Assembly (NCBI RefSeq): GCF_003994415.1
Contig: NZ_CP034689.1
Coordinates: 1,984,001-2,048,000, forward strand
DNA from: Achromobacter spanius
GTDB taxonomy: Bacteria > Pseudomonadota > Gammaproteobacteria > Burkholderiales > Burkholderiaceae_B
Direction of reading: 5' to 3'
DNA: 64,000 nucleotides
Below, one piece after another: positions 51,849-61,820 of the stretch (position 1 is the first letter of the stretch; each line of letters begins with the position of its first letter). The position numbers and the translations under genes were made by a program. Under the pieces are notes generated by a model. It searched no databases, was not told the origin of the DNA, and saw only the letters and a program-made list of their open reading frames with translations.

Positions 51849-53126
51849 CTATTTCGCGTAGACCATATCCCGCAGACCCAACGACAGGCCGGGCCAATAC
51901 GTGATCACCAGCAGGCAGACGATCACCACCCCCACAAACGGAATCAGCGGTTTGATCAAGCGTTCAAGCGGCAGCTTGGCCACCGCCGATGCCGCGAACA
52001 GGTTCACCCCGAACGGCGGCGTGATCATGCCCAACGCCAGGTTGACCACCATGATGATGCCGAAGTGCACCGGCTCCACGCCGAACGTCAAGGCCACCGG
52101 CAACAGCAAGGGCGCCAGCACCACGATGGACGCCGACGTTTCGATGAACATCCCGATCAGGAACAGCGCCACGTTCATGCCCATCAGGAACGTGAACTTC
52201 GTGTCGAAGATATGCGACAGCCACGTGCCCAGCGCATCGGGCACGCCCGCGCGGTTGAGCAGGAAGCTGAACACGCCGGCATTCGCGATCACGAACATGA
52301 TCACGGCGGTGGACACCACCGACTTGTGCAGCGTCACGGACAGTTGCTTGAAGCTCAGGCGGCGGTAGATGAACTTGCCCACCACCACCGCATACACCAC
52401 CGCCACCACCGAGGCTTCGGTGGGCGTGAACACGCCGCCGTAGATGCCGCCCAGGATGATGGCGGGCATCATCAGCGCCAGCCAGGCGTTCTTCAGCGCC
52501 GGCCACAGCGGCAGGCGGCCTTCGCCGTCGCGCTTGCCCAGATTGTTGCGCTTGGCGTAGAACCACACGTAGAACATCAGCGCCAGGCCGATCAGGATGC
52601 CCGGCATCACGCCGGCAATGAAGAGCTCGCCGGTCGACGTGTCGGTGGACACGGCGTACAGAATCATCGGAATCGACGGTGGAATGATCACGCCCAATTC
52701 CGCCGCGCTGGCCTGTAGCGACGCGGCGAACGGGGCAGGGTAGCCGTGGCGGACCATCGCGGGGATCAGGATGGCGCCCACGGCAAACGTCGTGGCCACG
52801 CTGGAGCCGGCCACCGCCGCGAAGATCATGCAGGTCAGCACGCAGGTGCAGGCCAGGCCGCCCTGGATGCCGCCCACCACGCTCTTGGCGAATTCCACCA
52901 TGCGTTCGGAAATGCCGCCGGCCTCCATCAGGTTGCCGGCCAGGATGAAGAAGGGAATGGCCACCAGCGGGTACTTGTCCAACGCGGCGTACAACTGCTG
53001 CGCGACAACCACCCAAGGCAGGCCGGAACTGCCAACCCCCGCCAGGCTGGCCAGGCCGATCGACACGGCGACCGGTACGGACAGCCCGAAGAAGATCAGC
53101 ATCGAGACAATCATTAATTGGGACAT
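51849..53126 (-). CDS. dctM: TRAP transporter large permease DctM
   Basis: A 425-residue membrane protein with about 12 hydrophobic segments. The start at 53126 gives MSQLMIVSMLIFFGLSVPVA. Conserved DctM blocks are PLVAIPFFILAGNLMEAGGI, AVAGSSVATTFAVGAILIPA, ELGVIIPPSIPMILYAV and LGMITPPFGVNLFAASA. It exchanges a periplasmically bound organic acid for sodium together with DctQ and DctP, encoded just upstream on the same strand. Substrate unknown. Confidence 0.94.
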   Translation of the reverse strand: MSQLMIVSMLIFFGLSVPVAVSIGLASLAGVGSSGLPWVVVAQQLYAALDKYPLVAIPFFILAGNLMEAGGISERMVEFAKSVVGGIQGGLACTCVLTCMIFAAVAGSSVATTFAVGAILIPAMVRHGYPAPFAASLQASAAELGVIIPPSIPMILYAVSTDTSTGELFIAGVMPGILIGLALMFYVWFYAKRNNLGKRDGEGRLPLWPALKNAWLALMMPAIILGGIYGGVFTPTEASVVAVVYAVVVGKFIYRRLSFKQLSVTLHKSVVSTAVIMFVIANAGVFSFLLNRAGVPDALGTWLSHIFDTKFTFLMGMNVALFLIGMFIETSASIVVLAPLLLPVALTFGVEPVHFGIIMVVNLALGMITPPFGVNLFAASAVAKLPLERLIKPLIPFVGVVIVCLLVITYWPGLSLGLRDMVYAK

Positions 53127-53161
53127 GGCGATTTCTGCTGCGTAGGTTCGTTGGGGGCGGC

Positions 53162-53662
53162 TTAGCCTTGTGCGTCGTTGCGCACCGGCACGTCGTCTTC
53201 TTCGCCCGCGCACAAGCGGGCCAGCACGGCGATGGCGGCAAGCGTTGCGCCAACGGGGATCGCCAGATAGATCCACGAAATCGAGATATCCAGGCTGGGC
53301 ACGTTCTGGAAGCGCACCCGATAGGTCATGTTGCCGCCGATCCAGGCCAGAAATCCCAGGAAGCTGGCGCAGATCAGCCCGATCACCGCTTCAAGCACGC
53401 GCCGCTTCTTTCCGCCCAATAGGTTGCGCAGCAACTCCACGCTGATCATCGCGCCATGGCGAAAGGCCAGCGCCACGCCCAGCAGCACGGTCCAGATCAG
53501 GAGGGCGCGGGTCAGCACCTCGCTCCAGTCGGCCGGCGATTGCAGGATGAAGCGGGCAATGACCTGGTAGAAGGCGGCGGCCGCGGCGGCCACCATCAGA
53601 AGTTGGGCAAGGACCGAGACCAGCTTGAACAGGCCGCGGTCGAAAGCGCAAAGCAAACGCAT
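53162..53662 (-). CDS. dctQ: TRAP transporter small permease DctQ
   Basis: A 166-residue protein with four hydrophobic helices. The start at 53662 gives MRLLCAFDRGLFKLVSVLAQ, the usual length; an ATG at 53689 adds nine residues. VIARFILQSPADWSEVLTRA and LGVALAFRHGAMISVELLRN match the DctQ family. It partners with DctM; the gap between the two genes is 35 bases. Confidence 0.9.
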   Translation of the reverse strand: MRLLCAFDRGLFKLVSVLAQLLMVAAAAAAFYQVIARFILQSPADWSEVLTRALLIWTVLLGVALAFRHGAMISVELLRNLLGGKKRRVLEAVIGLICASFLGFLAWIGGNMTYRVRFQNVPSLDISISWIYLAIPVGATLAAIAVLARLCAGEEDDVPVRNDAQG

Positions 53663-53764
53663 GATGAATCCCGATAGCGATGGGCGCATAGGATGGAAAA
53701 CGGCAAGCGGCGGGAACTGGGTCCCGCCGCTCAAGGCGGTATGCCCCGTGAGGGCAGCGCCGGC

Positions 53765-54739
53765 TTACTTGGTGTCGCGGATCGCGTCGATCAGCTTCTT
53801 GTCGAACTTCTTGTAGTACTCGGGGTAGGCGGGCTCGACGGCGGCGGCAAACGCGGCGCGATCCACCTCGGTCACCTGCATGCCTTCCTTCTTCAACTGC
53901 TCGACACCGGTCTTCTCGATGTTGTCCACGTAGGCGCGCATGGCCATGGCGGATTCCTTGCCGGCCTTGTCGAAGTTGGCCTTGTCGGCGGCCGACAGGC
54001 CTTCATAGACGTTGGCCGACATCAGCACCAGCGCCGGGCCGTACACGTGGCCGGTCAGGGACAGGTATTTCTGCAGTTGCGACAGCTTGGCCGACGTAAT
54101 CACCGACAGCGGGTTTTCCTGGCCGTCGATGGTGCCTTGCTGCAAGGCGGTGGCCACTTCGGGCCAGGCCATGGGCGTGGGCAGAATGCCGATCTGGCGG
54201 AACGCCGTGATGTGGATGGGGTTTTCCGTGGTGCGGATCTTCAGGCCCTTGGCGTCGGCCGGGGTCTTGACCGGGCGCACGTTGTTGGTCAGGTGGCGAA
54301 AGCCTTGCTCGCCCCAGGCCAGGGCGATGATGCCGCGGCTGGGAAACTTGGCCAGCATGTCCTGGCCGATCTTGCTGTCCAGCACGGCGCGGGCGTGAGG
54401 CAGGTCGCGCAGCAGGAAGGGGATATCGAAAACCCCCGTCTCGGGAACAAAATTCAGGGTGGCGCCGGTCGAAACGATGGCCAGGTCGATCGTGCCGATC
54501 TGCAGGCCTTCGATCACTTCGCGTTCGCCGCCCAGCGCGCTGTTGGCGAATTGCTGTACTTTGTACTTCCCGCCCGAGGAGGCCTCGATGGACTTGGCCA
54601 AGGCGTCGGCACCAGCGCCATAGTGCGACGAGGTCGACAGGGCGTAGGCCATTTTCAAGGTGGTCTGGGCTGCCGAGGGCAGGGATGTGGCGGCCGCGCA
54701 GGCGGCCAGAATCGTGGCCGCAAGCCAGGATTTACGCAT
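53765..54739 (-). CDS. dctP: TRAP transporter solute receptor DctP
   Basis: A 324-residue periplasmic protein with a signal peptide (MRKSWLAATILAACAAATSL then P-S-A-A). GGKYKVQQFANSALGGEREV, the R-x-x-x-x (IRTTENPIHITAFRQIG) segment with the ligand-binding Arg, and WPEVATALQQGTIDGQENPL are standard DctP motifs. It is the first gene of dctPQM and delivers a carboxylate ligand. No regulator is adjacent. Confidence 0.94.
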   Translation of the reverse strand: MRKSWLAATILAACAAATSLPSAAQTTLKMAYALSTSSHYGAGADALAKSIEASSGGKYKVQQFANSALGGEREVIEGLQIGTIDLAIVSTGATLNFVPETGVFDIPFLLRDLPHARAVLDSKIGQDMLAKFPSRGIIALAWGEQGFRHLTNNVRPVKTPADAKGLKIRTTENPIHITAFRQIGILPTPMAWPEVATALQQGTIDGQENPLSVITSAKLSQLQKYLSLTGHVYGPALVLMSANVYEGLSAADKANFDKAGKESAMAMRAYVDNIEKTGVEQLKKEGMQVTEVDRAAFAAAVEPAYPEYYKKFDKKLIDAIRDTK

Positions 54740-54839
54740 TGTCTTCTCCGGTATTAGGTATCTTTAGGGGCGGCGTTGCCTCCCGCCCGGGATGATATCG
54801 GGATTCGGACGCCGTTTAGGCGGTTTTTAACATTGATGA

Positions 54840-57377
54840 ATGATGGATTTCCCTGATATGTCACAGGCCAAGCGCCCCGGTTTCTGGTCCACCCTGCGCC
54901 TGGGCGCCAGGATGATGATGCGCGACGCCCGGGCGGGCGAGCTGCGTTTGTTGGTGCTGGCGCTGGTGGTGGCGGTGGCCGCGGTGACCAGCGTGGGCTT
55001 TCTGGCAGACCGCGTCAGCCGGGCGCTGGAACGCGACGCCGGCCAGATGCTGGGCGCTGATCTCGTGCTGGATGCCGACGAACCCGTGCCCGCGCAATTC
55101 CTGGATCAGGCCCGCGAACGTGGCCTGACCGTGTCCAGCACAATGCAATTCCCGTCCATGGTCGGCGCGGGCGACGGCGCGCAACTGGCGGCGTTGAAAG
55201 CGGTGGAGCCCGGCTACCCGCTGCGCGGCGCCCTGCGTGTGGCCGAGGCCCCGTTCGCCCCCGACGCCGTCACCCGCGACATCCCGCCCGAGGGCGCGGT
55301 GTGGGTGGATGCCCAACTGCTGTCGCTGCTGAACCGGAAAGTGGGCGATACCTTGAACGTGGGCGACGCCCACCTGCGCGTGGACCGCGTCATCACCTAT
55401 GAGCCGGATCGCGGCATGCAATTCGTCAATGTGGCGCCGCGCGTGCTGCTGCGCGCCAGCGACCTGCCGGCCACCGGCCTGATCGCGCCCGGCAGCCGCA
55501 TCGGCTACGCCATGCTGGTGGCCGGCCAGCCGGACGCCGTGGCGGGCTACGCGACCTGGCTGAATCAGAACCTGAAGCGCGGGCAAAAAGTGGCCACCCT
55601 GGAATCGGGCCGGCCAGAAGTGCGCCGCACGCTGGACCGCGCGCAGCGCTTCCTGTCGCTGGTCGCCTTGCTGGCGGTGCTGATATCCGCCGTGGCGGTG
55701 GCGTTGGCGGCGGGCCGCTACATGACCCGGCATCGCGACGGCATCGCCGTCATGCGTTGTTTGGGGGCGGTGCAATCCCAGATTTCGCGCATGCTGACGC
55801 TGGAGTTCGCCTTGGTGGGCCTGTTCTCGTCGGCCGCGGGCTGCCTGCTGGGTTTTGCCGTGCACCAGGTGCTGGTGATGCTGCTGGGTTCCTTGATAGA
55901 CACCAGCCTGCCCGCGCCGTCCGCCATCCCCGCCTTGCAAGGCTTGTTGACCGGTTTGTTGCTGCTGCTGGGCTTTGCCTTGCCCGCGCTGGCGCAACTG
56001 CGCCATGTGCCGCCCGCGCGGGTGTTGCGGCGTGATGCCGACACGCTTAGCGCCCGCAGCGCGTTCGGCTACGTGGTGGGCGCTACGGGCTTTGCGCTGC
56101 TGATCTGGTGGTTCGCGGGCGACGCCAAGCTGGGCGCGGTCGTGGCGGGGGGCTTTCTGGGCGCCTTTGTCGTGTTCGCGCTGGTGGCGTGGTTGTGCAT
56201 CCTGGGCCTGGCGCGTGTGCGCGGGCTGGCCGCGGGGCTGCCCGCGCTGCGTTTTGCGCTGGCAGGCGTGGTGCGCCGCCGCGCCGCCACCATCACCCAG
56301 GTCTGCGCGCTGGCCGTCGGGCTGATGGCGCTGCTGCTCCTGACCATGACGCGCACCGACCTGATCCAGGGCTGGCAGCGCACCATGCCGGCGGACGCGC
56401 CCAATCGATTCCTGATCAATGTGCAGCCCGACCAGCGCCAACCCGTCAGCGACGCGCTGGCCCGCGAGGGCTTGGGCGGCATCACGCTGTCGCCCATGGT
56501 GCGGGGGCGCTTGATCGCCATCAACGGCAAGCCGGTGGGCCCGGACGACTACGAAGAGCCGCGCGCCAAGCGCCTGGTGGACCGCGAGTTCAACCTGTCC
56601 TATGACAACGAGATGCCCTCGTCCAACAAGATCGAGCAGGGCCGGTGGCTGTCCCCCGACGCAGCTGCCCCCGAGGTATCGCTGGAGTCGGGTCTAGCCA
56701 AGTCGCTGGGCCTGAACCTGGGCGACAAGATGACCTTCGACGTGGCGGGCCAGCAGGTGGAAGCCACCGTCACCAGCACCCGGCGGGTGGATTGGGATAC
56801 GATGCGCGTCAACTTTTTTGCCATCCTGAGCCCCGCCGCGCTGGCCGACATGCCCCAAAGCTGGATCACTTCCTTCTACTTGCCGCCCGAAAAAGCGGCG
56901 GTGCTGCCCGCGCTGGTGCGCGAATTTCCGAACCTGACCGTGTTCGACGTCAGCGCCATCCTGCAGCAATTGCAGTCGGTGCTGAACGAAGTGGGCAAGG
57001 CGGTCCAGTTGCTGTTCCTGTTCACGCTGGCCGCCGGCGTCCTGGTGCTGTCGGCGGCGCTGACGGCTACGCGCGACGAACGCATGCGCGAAGCGGCGGT
57101 GCTGCGGGCGCTGGGCGCCACGCGCACGCAATTGGCGCGTTCGCAGCGCATTGAACTGTGGGCGGTGGGCGGCCTGGCCGGCCTGTTGGCGGCAGCCGGC
57201 GCCACCGCCATTGCCTGGGTGCTGTCAACCCAGGTGTTTGACTTCACCATTACCCTGAGCCTGTGGCCCTGGCTGACCGGCATCGGCGCGGGCATGCTGG
57301 GCGCCTGGGCCGGCGGCGCCCTGGCCCTGCGCGGCGTGTTGCGCACGCCGCCCCTGGTCACCCTTCGAGAAACCTGA
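54840..57377 (+). CDS. YbbP-like FtsX-family ABC permease
   Basis: An 845-residue membrane protein. An N-terminal helix (LRLLVLALVVAVAAVTSVGF) and a large periplasmic domain are followed by two FtsX-type helix bundles (around residues 270-450 and 710-840), each with ALG-type motifs (VMRCLGAVQSQISRMLTLEF and VLRALGATRTQLARSQRIEL). The best-known relative is YbbP, which pairs with the ATPase YbbA; no ATPase gene is next to it here. The start could also be the ATG at 54858. The stop overlaps the globin start (TGATG). Confidence 0.88.
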   Translation: MMDFPDMSQAKRPGFWSTLRLGARMMMRDARAGELRLLVLALVVAVAAVTSVGFLADRVSRALERDAGQMLGADLVLDADEPVPAQFLDQARERGLTVSSTMQFPSMVGAGDGAQLAALKAVEPGYPLRGALRVAEAPFAPDAVTRDIPPEGAVWVDAQLLSLLNRKVGDTLNVGDAHLRVDRVITYEPDRGMQFVNVAPRVLLRASDLPATGLIAPGSRIGYAMLVAGQPDAVAGYATWLNQNLKRGQKVATLESGRPEVRRTLDRAQRFLSLVALLAVLISAVAVALAAGRYMTRHRDGIAVMRCLGAVQSQISRMLTLEFALVGLFSSAAGCLLGFAVHQVLVMLLGSLIDTSLPAPSAIPALQGLLTGLLLLLGFALPALAQLRHVPPARVLRRDADTLSARSAFGYVVGATGFALLIWWFAGDAKLGAVVAGGFLGAFVVFALVAWLCILGLARVRGLAAGLPALRFALAGVVRRRAATITQVCALAVGLMALLLLTMTRTDLIQGWQRTMPADAPNRFLINVQPDQRQPVSDALAREGLGGITLSPMVRGRLIAINGKPVGPDDYEEPRAKRLVDREFNLSYDNEMPSSNKIEQGRWLSPDAAAPEVSLESGLAKSLGLNLGDKMTFDVAGQQVEATVTSTRRVDWDTMRVNFFAILSPAALADMPQSWITSFYLPPEKAAVLPALVREFPNLTVFDVSAILQQLQSVLNEVGKAVQLLFLFTLAAGVLVLSAALTATRDERMREAAVLRALGATRTQLARSQRIELWAVGGLAGLLAAAGATAIAWVLSTQVFDFTITLSLWPWLTGIGAGMLGAWAGGALALRGVLRTPPLVTLRET

Positions 57378-57799
57378 TGACGACCCGCGTCCATACCATT
57401 AGCGAACCCGTGGAAAATTCCAGCAGCATTTTTGACCTTCTTGGCGGCGAGCCCGGCGTGCGCGCGCTGGTCGACCGCTTCTATGACCTGATGGACATGG
57501 AGCCCGACCTGAAAGAACTGCGTGCCGCCCACGGCCCCAGCCTGGACGAGGCGCGCAACAAGCTGTTCTGGTTCCTGTGCGGCTATTTTGGCGGGCCGGA
57601 TCACTACATCGAACGCTTCGGCCACCCCCGGCTGCGCGCGCGGCACCTGCCGTTTTCCATTGGCCAGGTCGAGCGCGACCAGTGGGTGATCTGCATCGGA
57701 CGCGCCATGGAAGACCAGGGCGTAGCCCCTGCGCTCGCGGAGCGGCTGCTGGAATCGTTCTACGGCGTGGCCGATTGGATGCGCAATCGTGAAGGCTGA
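57377..57799 (+). CDS. group II truncated haemoglobin (TrHbO)
   Basis: A 140-residue haem protein. GGEPGVRALVDRFYDLMDME carries the B10-region Tyr, FGHPRLRARHLPFSIGQVER has the proximal His90, and DQWVICIGRAM the group-II Trp103. Such globins bind oxygen or NO and may protect respiratory or membrane enzymes. It sits in an overlapping run between ybbP and kdkA. Confidence 0.93.
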   Translation: MTTRVHTISEPVENSSSIFDLLGGEPGVRALVDRFYDLMDMEPDLKELRAAHGPSLDEARNKLFWFLCGYFGGPDHYIERFGHPRLRARHLPFSIGQVERDQWVICIGRAMEDQGVAPALAERLLESFYGVADWMRNREG

Positions 57800-58523
57800 G
57801 GACGCCCGTTCCGGCGCGCTGCGCCAGTCCTGGGCGGGACCGCTTGCCGGCGCCATGCTGAGCGACGCGTCGCGCCTGACGGACGCTGGCCCCGACATTT
57901 TCAACCCGTCCCATTACGGCGACCGTGCCCGGCCAGTGGACGCCGGGGGCCGCCAAGCGGCCTGGTTCGTGCAGGGCGCGGGTTGGCAGGGCGTGTTGCG
58001 GCGCTATCGGCGCGGCGGAATGATCGCCCGCATCAGCCACGACGCCTATCTCTGGAACGGCGAGGACCGCACGCGCAGCTTCCGCGAATTCCGCTTGCTG
58101 GCCGACATGCGCGCCCAGGGGCTGGACGTGCCGGCGCCCTTGGCCGCCGCCTACTGGCGCCAGGGCCCGATCTACCGCGCGGCCATCGTGGTGGAACGAA
58201 TTCCCGGTGTGAAGCCCCTGGCCCACGCGCTGGCCGAGCCGCTATGGGGCGCGGTGGCGCAGGCCATCGTCCGCATGCACCGCGCGGGCGTGTGGCATGC
58301 CGATTTGAACGCCTTCAATATCCTGATCGGCGGCGACGGCCGGGTCTGGCTGATCGATTTTGATCGCGGCACACTCGGTGCGCTGTCCGAACGCCAGCGC
58401 CAGGGCAACCTGGACCGGCTGCGCCGTTCGCTCGTCAAGGTGGCGGGTGACGACGGCGAGCGCTTCTGGATGAAGCTGCGCGACAGCTACTGGACCGCCT
58501 GGGGCGTGGGCGTCCAGCCTTGA
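57789..58523 (+). CDS. kdkA: 3-deoxy-D-manno-octulosonic acid kinase
   Basis: A 244-residue lipopolysaccharide kinase starting with GTG inside the globin gene. GVLRRYRRGGMIARISHDAY then LWNGEDRTRSFREFRLL, the catalytic HADLNAFNILIGGDGRVWLI and the Mg-binding DFDRGTLG place it in the KdkA/WaaP kinase family. It phosphorylates the first Kdo residue of the LPS inner core at the cytoplasmic face. Confidence 0.92.
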   Translation: MKAEDARSGALRQSWAGPLAGAMLSDASRLTDAGPDIFNPSHYGDRARPVDAGGRQAAWFVQGAGWQGVLRRYRRGGMIARISHDAYLWNGEDRTRSFREFRLLADMRAQGLDVPAPLAAAYWRQGPIYRAAIVVERIPGVKPLAHALAEPLWGAVAQAIVRMHRAGVWHADLNAFNILIGGDGRVWLIDFDRGTLGALSERQRQGNLDRLRRSLVKVAGDDGERFWMKLRDSYWTAWGVGVQP

Positions 58524-58665
58524 GACGTCGCGGGGGGCGTCGCCGTGGCGATGCCTTCAATTGCGGTAACTCACCGGCAAAGTTGGGCAGACCATCGCTA
58601 AAAGGCTTTATCATTTCGCCTTTTGGTGGTCCTGACATACACGACATACGGCAAGGGGGCTTGTA

Positions 58666-59769
58666 ATGGAACTAAGGGCGGGAATGCGCTGGGCGCTTGG
58701 CGCGGTGTTGGTCGCGGCATCGGCATCGTCGGCAGTCGCGCAGGACAAGGTCGTCAACGTCTACAACTGGGCCGAGTACACGGCGCCGGACACGATTCCG
58801 GGTTTCGAAAAAGAAACCGGTATCAAGGTTCGCTATGACGTCTACGACAGCAACGACACGCTGCAAGCCAAGCTGCTGGCCGGCAAGTCGGGATACGACG
58901 TCGTGGTGCCGTCCACCCATTACGCCTCGCGCCAGATCCAGGCCGGGCTGTTCCAGAAGCTGGACAAGTCCAAGATTCCCAACTGGAAGTACCTGGACCC
59001 GGAACTGATGGCGCTGGTTGCCTCGGTGGACCCGGGTAACGAGCACGCCATTCCCTGGGGCTACGGCACCAATGGCCTGGGTTACAACGTCACCAAGGTC
59101 AAGCAGATCATGGGTGACAACGTAGATCTGTCCAACTGGGACATGATCTTCAAACCCGAGAATGCGGCCAAGCTGAAAGAGTGCGGCATTTCGATGCTGG
59201 ACGAAGCCGCGCAGGTGTTCCCGGCCGTGCTGAAGTACCTGGGCAAGGATCCCAACAGCACCAACGCCGACGACTACAAGGCCGCGCTGGATGTCTTGAA
59301 GCAGATCCGCCCGTACATCCGCCAGTTCAGTTCGTCGGGCTATATCGATGAGCTCGCCGTGGGCGACCTGTGCATGGTCTACGGTTTTTCGGGCGACGTG
59401 ATGATTGCCCGCAAGCGCGCGCAAGAAGCCAAGAAGTCGTATGAAGTGAACTACTTCATTCCGAAGGGCGGCGCGCCCGCATGGTTCGACCTGATGGTCA
59501 TTCCGAAGGATGCGCCGCATCCCGAAGAAGCCCTGGCGTTCATCAACTACATTGAAACGCCGCAGGTGCACGCCGCCATCACCAACACCATGTTCTATCC
59601 CAACGCCAACAAAGAGGCGCGGAAATACGTGGTGAAGGACGTGGCCGAGAACCCCATGATCTATCCGCCGGCCGAGGTCTCCAAGACCTTGTATGTGATC
59701 AAGGCGCTGCCCTTGAACATTCAACGCCTGCAAAACCGGATGTGGTCCGAGCTGAAGTCTGGAAGATAA
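58666..59769 (+). CDS. potF: putrescine/polyamine-binding protein PotF
   Basis: A 367-residue receptor with an N-terminal signal peptide (LGAVLVAASASSAVAQ). KVVNVYNWAEYTAPDTIPGF, the DV-x-DSNDTLQAKLLAGKSGYD block, AIPWGYGTNGLGYNVTKVKQ and the final NRMWSELKSGR match PotF-type putrescine receptors. It is the first gene of a complete potFGHI-like importer, with a promoter-capable 140-base gap upstream. Confidence 0.94.
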   Translation: MELRAGMRWALGAVLVAASASSAVAQDKVVNVYNWAEYTAPDTIPGFEKETGIKVRYDVYDSNDTLQAKLLAGKSGYDVVVPSTHYASRQIQAGLFQKLDKSKIPNWKYLDPELMALVASVDPGNEHAIPWGYGTNGLGYNVTKVKQIMGDNVDLSNWDMIFKPENAAKLKECGISMLDEAAQVFPAVLKYLGKDPNSTNADDYKAALDVLKQIRPYIRQFSSSGYIDELAVGDLCMVYGFSGDVMIARKRAQEAKKSYEVNYFIPKGGAPAWFDLMVIPKDAPHPEEALAFINYIETPQVHAAITNTMFYPNANKEARKYVVKDVAENPMIYPPAEVSKTLYVIKALPLNIQRLQNRMWSELKSGR

Positions 59770-59775
59770 GTCATC

Positions 59776-60903
59776 ATGAGCGATAGCCGTTACTCGGCGC
59801 CGCATACGGCCGACCCGGACGAATTCGTCCGGGTGTCCGATGTGGTCAAGATCTTTGGCGATGTGGTCGCCGTGCGTTCCGTCAACCTGTCCGTCAAGCG
59901 CAACGAGATCTTTGCGCTGCTGGGAAGCTCCGGCAGCGGCAAATCCACCTTGCTGCGCATGCTGGCGGGTTTCGAGGACGCGACGTCCGGGCAGATCCTG
60001 CTGGACGGTGAGGACATCACCGCCGTGCCGCCGTACCGTCGGCCCGTGAACATGATGTTCCAGTCCTACGCTTTGTTCCCGCACATGACGGTTGAGGCCA
60101 ATGTGGCGTTCGGCCTGAAGCAGGAAGGCGTGGACCGCGCCGAAATCCACGACCGCGTGTTCGAAGCGCTGGACTTGGTCCAGATGGCCGGCTATTCGCG
60201 CCGCAAGCCCAACCAACTGTCGGGCGGCCAGCAACAGCGCGTGGCGCTGGCGCGCAGCCTGGTCAAGCGGCCCAAACTGCTGTTGCTGGACGAACCCATG
60301 TCCGCGCTGGACAAGCAGATTCGCCAGAAGACGCAGATTGAACTGGTGAAGATTCTTGAACAGGTCGGCGTGACCTGCATCATGGTGACGCACGATCAGG
60401 AAGAGGCCATGACCATGGCGCACCGCCTGGCCGTCATGACCGAAGGCCAGATCGTCCAGTGCGGCACGCCGCAAGACGTCTATGCCTTTCCGAATTCGCG
60501 CTTCGTGGCCAGCTTCATCGGGTCGACCAATATGTTCACCGGCACCATCGTGGTGGACGAGCCCGATCACGTCGCCATCGAATGCGCCGAGCTGACGCGG
60601 CCGCTCTTCGTGAACCATGGCGTGAGCGAACCCTTGGGCATGGAAGTGCACGTATCGATCCGGCCCGAGCGCTTGGTGGTCTCGCGCGACCAACCCGAAG
60701 GCGAATACAACTGGGCCCACGGCATGGTCAGCCACATGGCCTGGATGGGCAGCTACGCGCTGTATCAGATCCGCCTGGATTCCGGCAAGGCGGTCGAGGC
60801 CAGCGTGCCCAGCCTCTTGCTGGCCCAGATGGATGCGCCGGGCATCGACGAAGAAATCTTCGTCAGCTGGGACGCCGATAGCGCGACGGTGCTGGCGTCA
60901 TGA
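59776..60903 (+). CDS. potG: putrescine ABC transporter ATPase
   Basis: A 375-residue ATPase. Walker A GSSGSGKSTLLR, Q loop MMFQSYALFPHMTVEAN, signature LSGGQQQRVALARSL and Walker B LLLLDEPMSALDKQ are intact, followed by a C-terminal TOBE domain (RPERLVVSRDQPEGEYNWAH). It shares four bases with potH (ATGA). PotA-type naming would also fit; the order after potF favours potG. Confidence 0.94.
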   Translation: MSDSRYSAPHTADPDEFVRVSDVVKIFGDVVAVRSVNLSVKRNEIFALLGSSGSGKSTLLRMLAGFEDATSGQILLDGEDITAVPPYRRPVNMMFQSYALFPHMTVEANVAFGLKQEGVDRAEIHDRVFEALDLVQMAGYSRRKPNQLSGGQQQRVALARSLVKRPKLLLLDEPMSALDKQIRQKTQIELVKILEQVGVTCIMVTHDQEEAMTMAHRLAVMTEGQIVQCGTPQDVYAFPNSRFVASFIGSTNMFTGTIVVDEPDHVAIECAELTRPLFVNHGVSEPLGMEVHVSIRPERLVVSRDQPEGEYNWAHGMVSHMAWMGSYALYQIRLDSGKAVEASVPSLLLAQMDAPGIDEEIFVSWDADSATVLAS

Positions 60904-61820
60904 TCCGCTTTTCGCCCCGCGACTGGTTGCCTTCCGGCCGGGCGCTGGCGGTGGTGCCGCCGTTTGCCTGGCTGGTGCTGTTCCTGCTGCTGCCCTTCCT
61001 GCTGGTATTGAAGATCAGCTTTGCCGAAGTGGAGTTCGGCATTCCGCCGTATACGCCGCTGGCGCAATTCCAGGACGAAGCTGTGCAGTTCAGCCTGCAT
61101 CTGCGCGGCTACATCCTGCTGTTCACCGACAGCCTGTACTTCAAGACCTACCTCAGTTCAGTGAAGATTGCCGGCATCACCACGCTGATCTGCGTGTTGA
61201 TCGGTTATCCCATCGCGTACTACATCGCGCGCTCTTCGCCGCGGGTGCGCAACCTGCTGCTGCTGGGCGTGATTTTGCCGTTCTGGACGTCGCTGTTGCT
61301 ACGCGTGTATGCCTGGGTGGGCATCCTGCGCAACGACGGCCTGTTGAACAATTTGCTGCAAAGCCTGGGCATCATTTCCAGCCCGCTGGAAATCTATCGC
61401 ACCGACGTGGCCGTCTACATCGGCATGGTCTATGCGTACCTGCCGTTCTTCATCCTGCCGCTGTATGCCACGCTGGTGAAGATGGACCTGCGCCTGCTGG
61501 AAGCTGCCTACGACCTGGGCGCCAAGCCCTGGCAGGCGTTCTGGCAGATCACCGTGCCGCTGTCGCGCCAGGGCGTGATCGCGGGCGCCATGCTGGTGTT
61601 CATTCCGGCCGTGGGCGAATACGTCATCCCCGAAATGCTGGGCGGCGCCAACACGCTGATGATGGGTCGCGTCATGTGGAACGAGTTCTTCAATAACGCC
61701 GACTGGCCCATGGCGTCCGCGGTGACGTGCGTGATGGTGCTGTTGTTGCTCGTGCCCCTGGTTTACTTCCAGTACAACCAGGTCAAGCAGCAGGAACAAG
61801 CCGGCGGAGGCCGCAAATGA
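60900..61820 (+). CDS. potH: putrescine ABC transporter permease
   Basis: A 306-residue membrane protein with six hydrophobic segments, starting MIRFSPRDWLPSGRALAVVP. The ISFAEVEFGIPPYTPL loop and the EAA region LLEAAYDLGAKPWQAFWQIT are those of PotH/PotB. The next permease gene overlaps by four bases. Confidence 0.94.
   Translation: MIRFSPRDWLPSGRALAVVPPFAWLVLFLLLPFLLVLKISFAEVEFGIPPYTPLAQFQDEAVQFSLHLRGYILLFTDSLYFKTYLSSVKIAGITTLICVLIGYPIAYYIARSSPRVRNLLLLGVILPFWTSLLLRVYAWVGILRNDGLLNNLLQSLGIISSPLEIYRTDVAVYIGMVYAYLPFFILPLYATLVKMDLRLLEAAYDLGAKPWQAFWQITVPLSRQGVIAGAMLVFIPAVGEYVIPEMLGGANTLMMGRVMWNEFFNNADWPMASAVTCVMVLLLLVPLVYFQYNQVKQQEQAGGGRK

Noticed and set aside
54861..56441. Minus-strand open frame of 526 codons opposite the YbbP-like gene
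   Set aside because: Gln/His/Arg-rich antisense shadow without any recognisable motif.
58672..60735. Minus-strand open frame of 687 codons opposite potF-potG
   Set aside because: Codon-position shadow of two confidently identified genes in high-GC DNA; His/Arg/Gly-rich composition and no domain.
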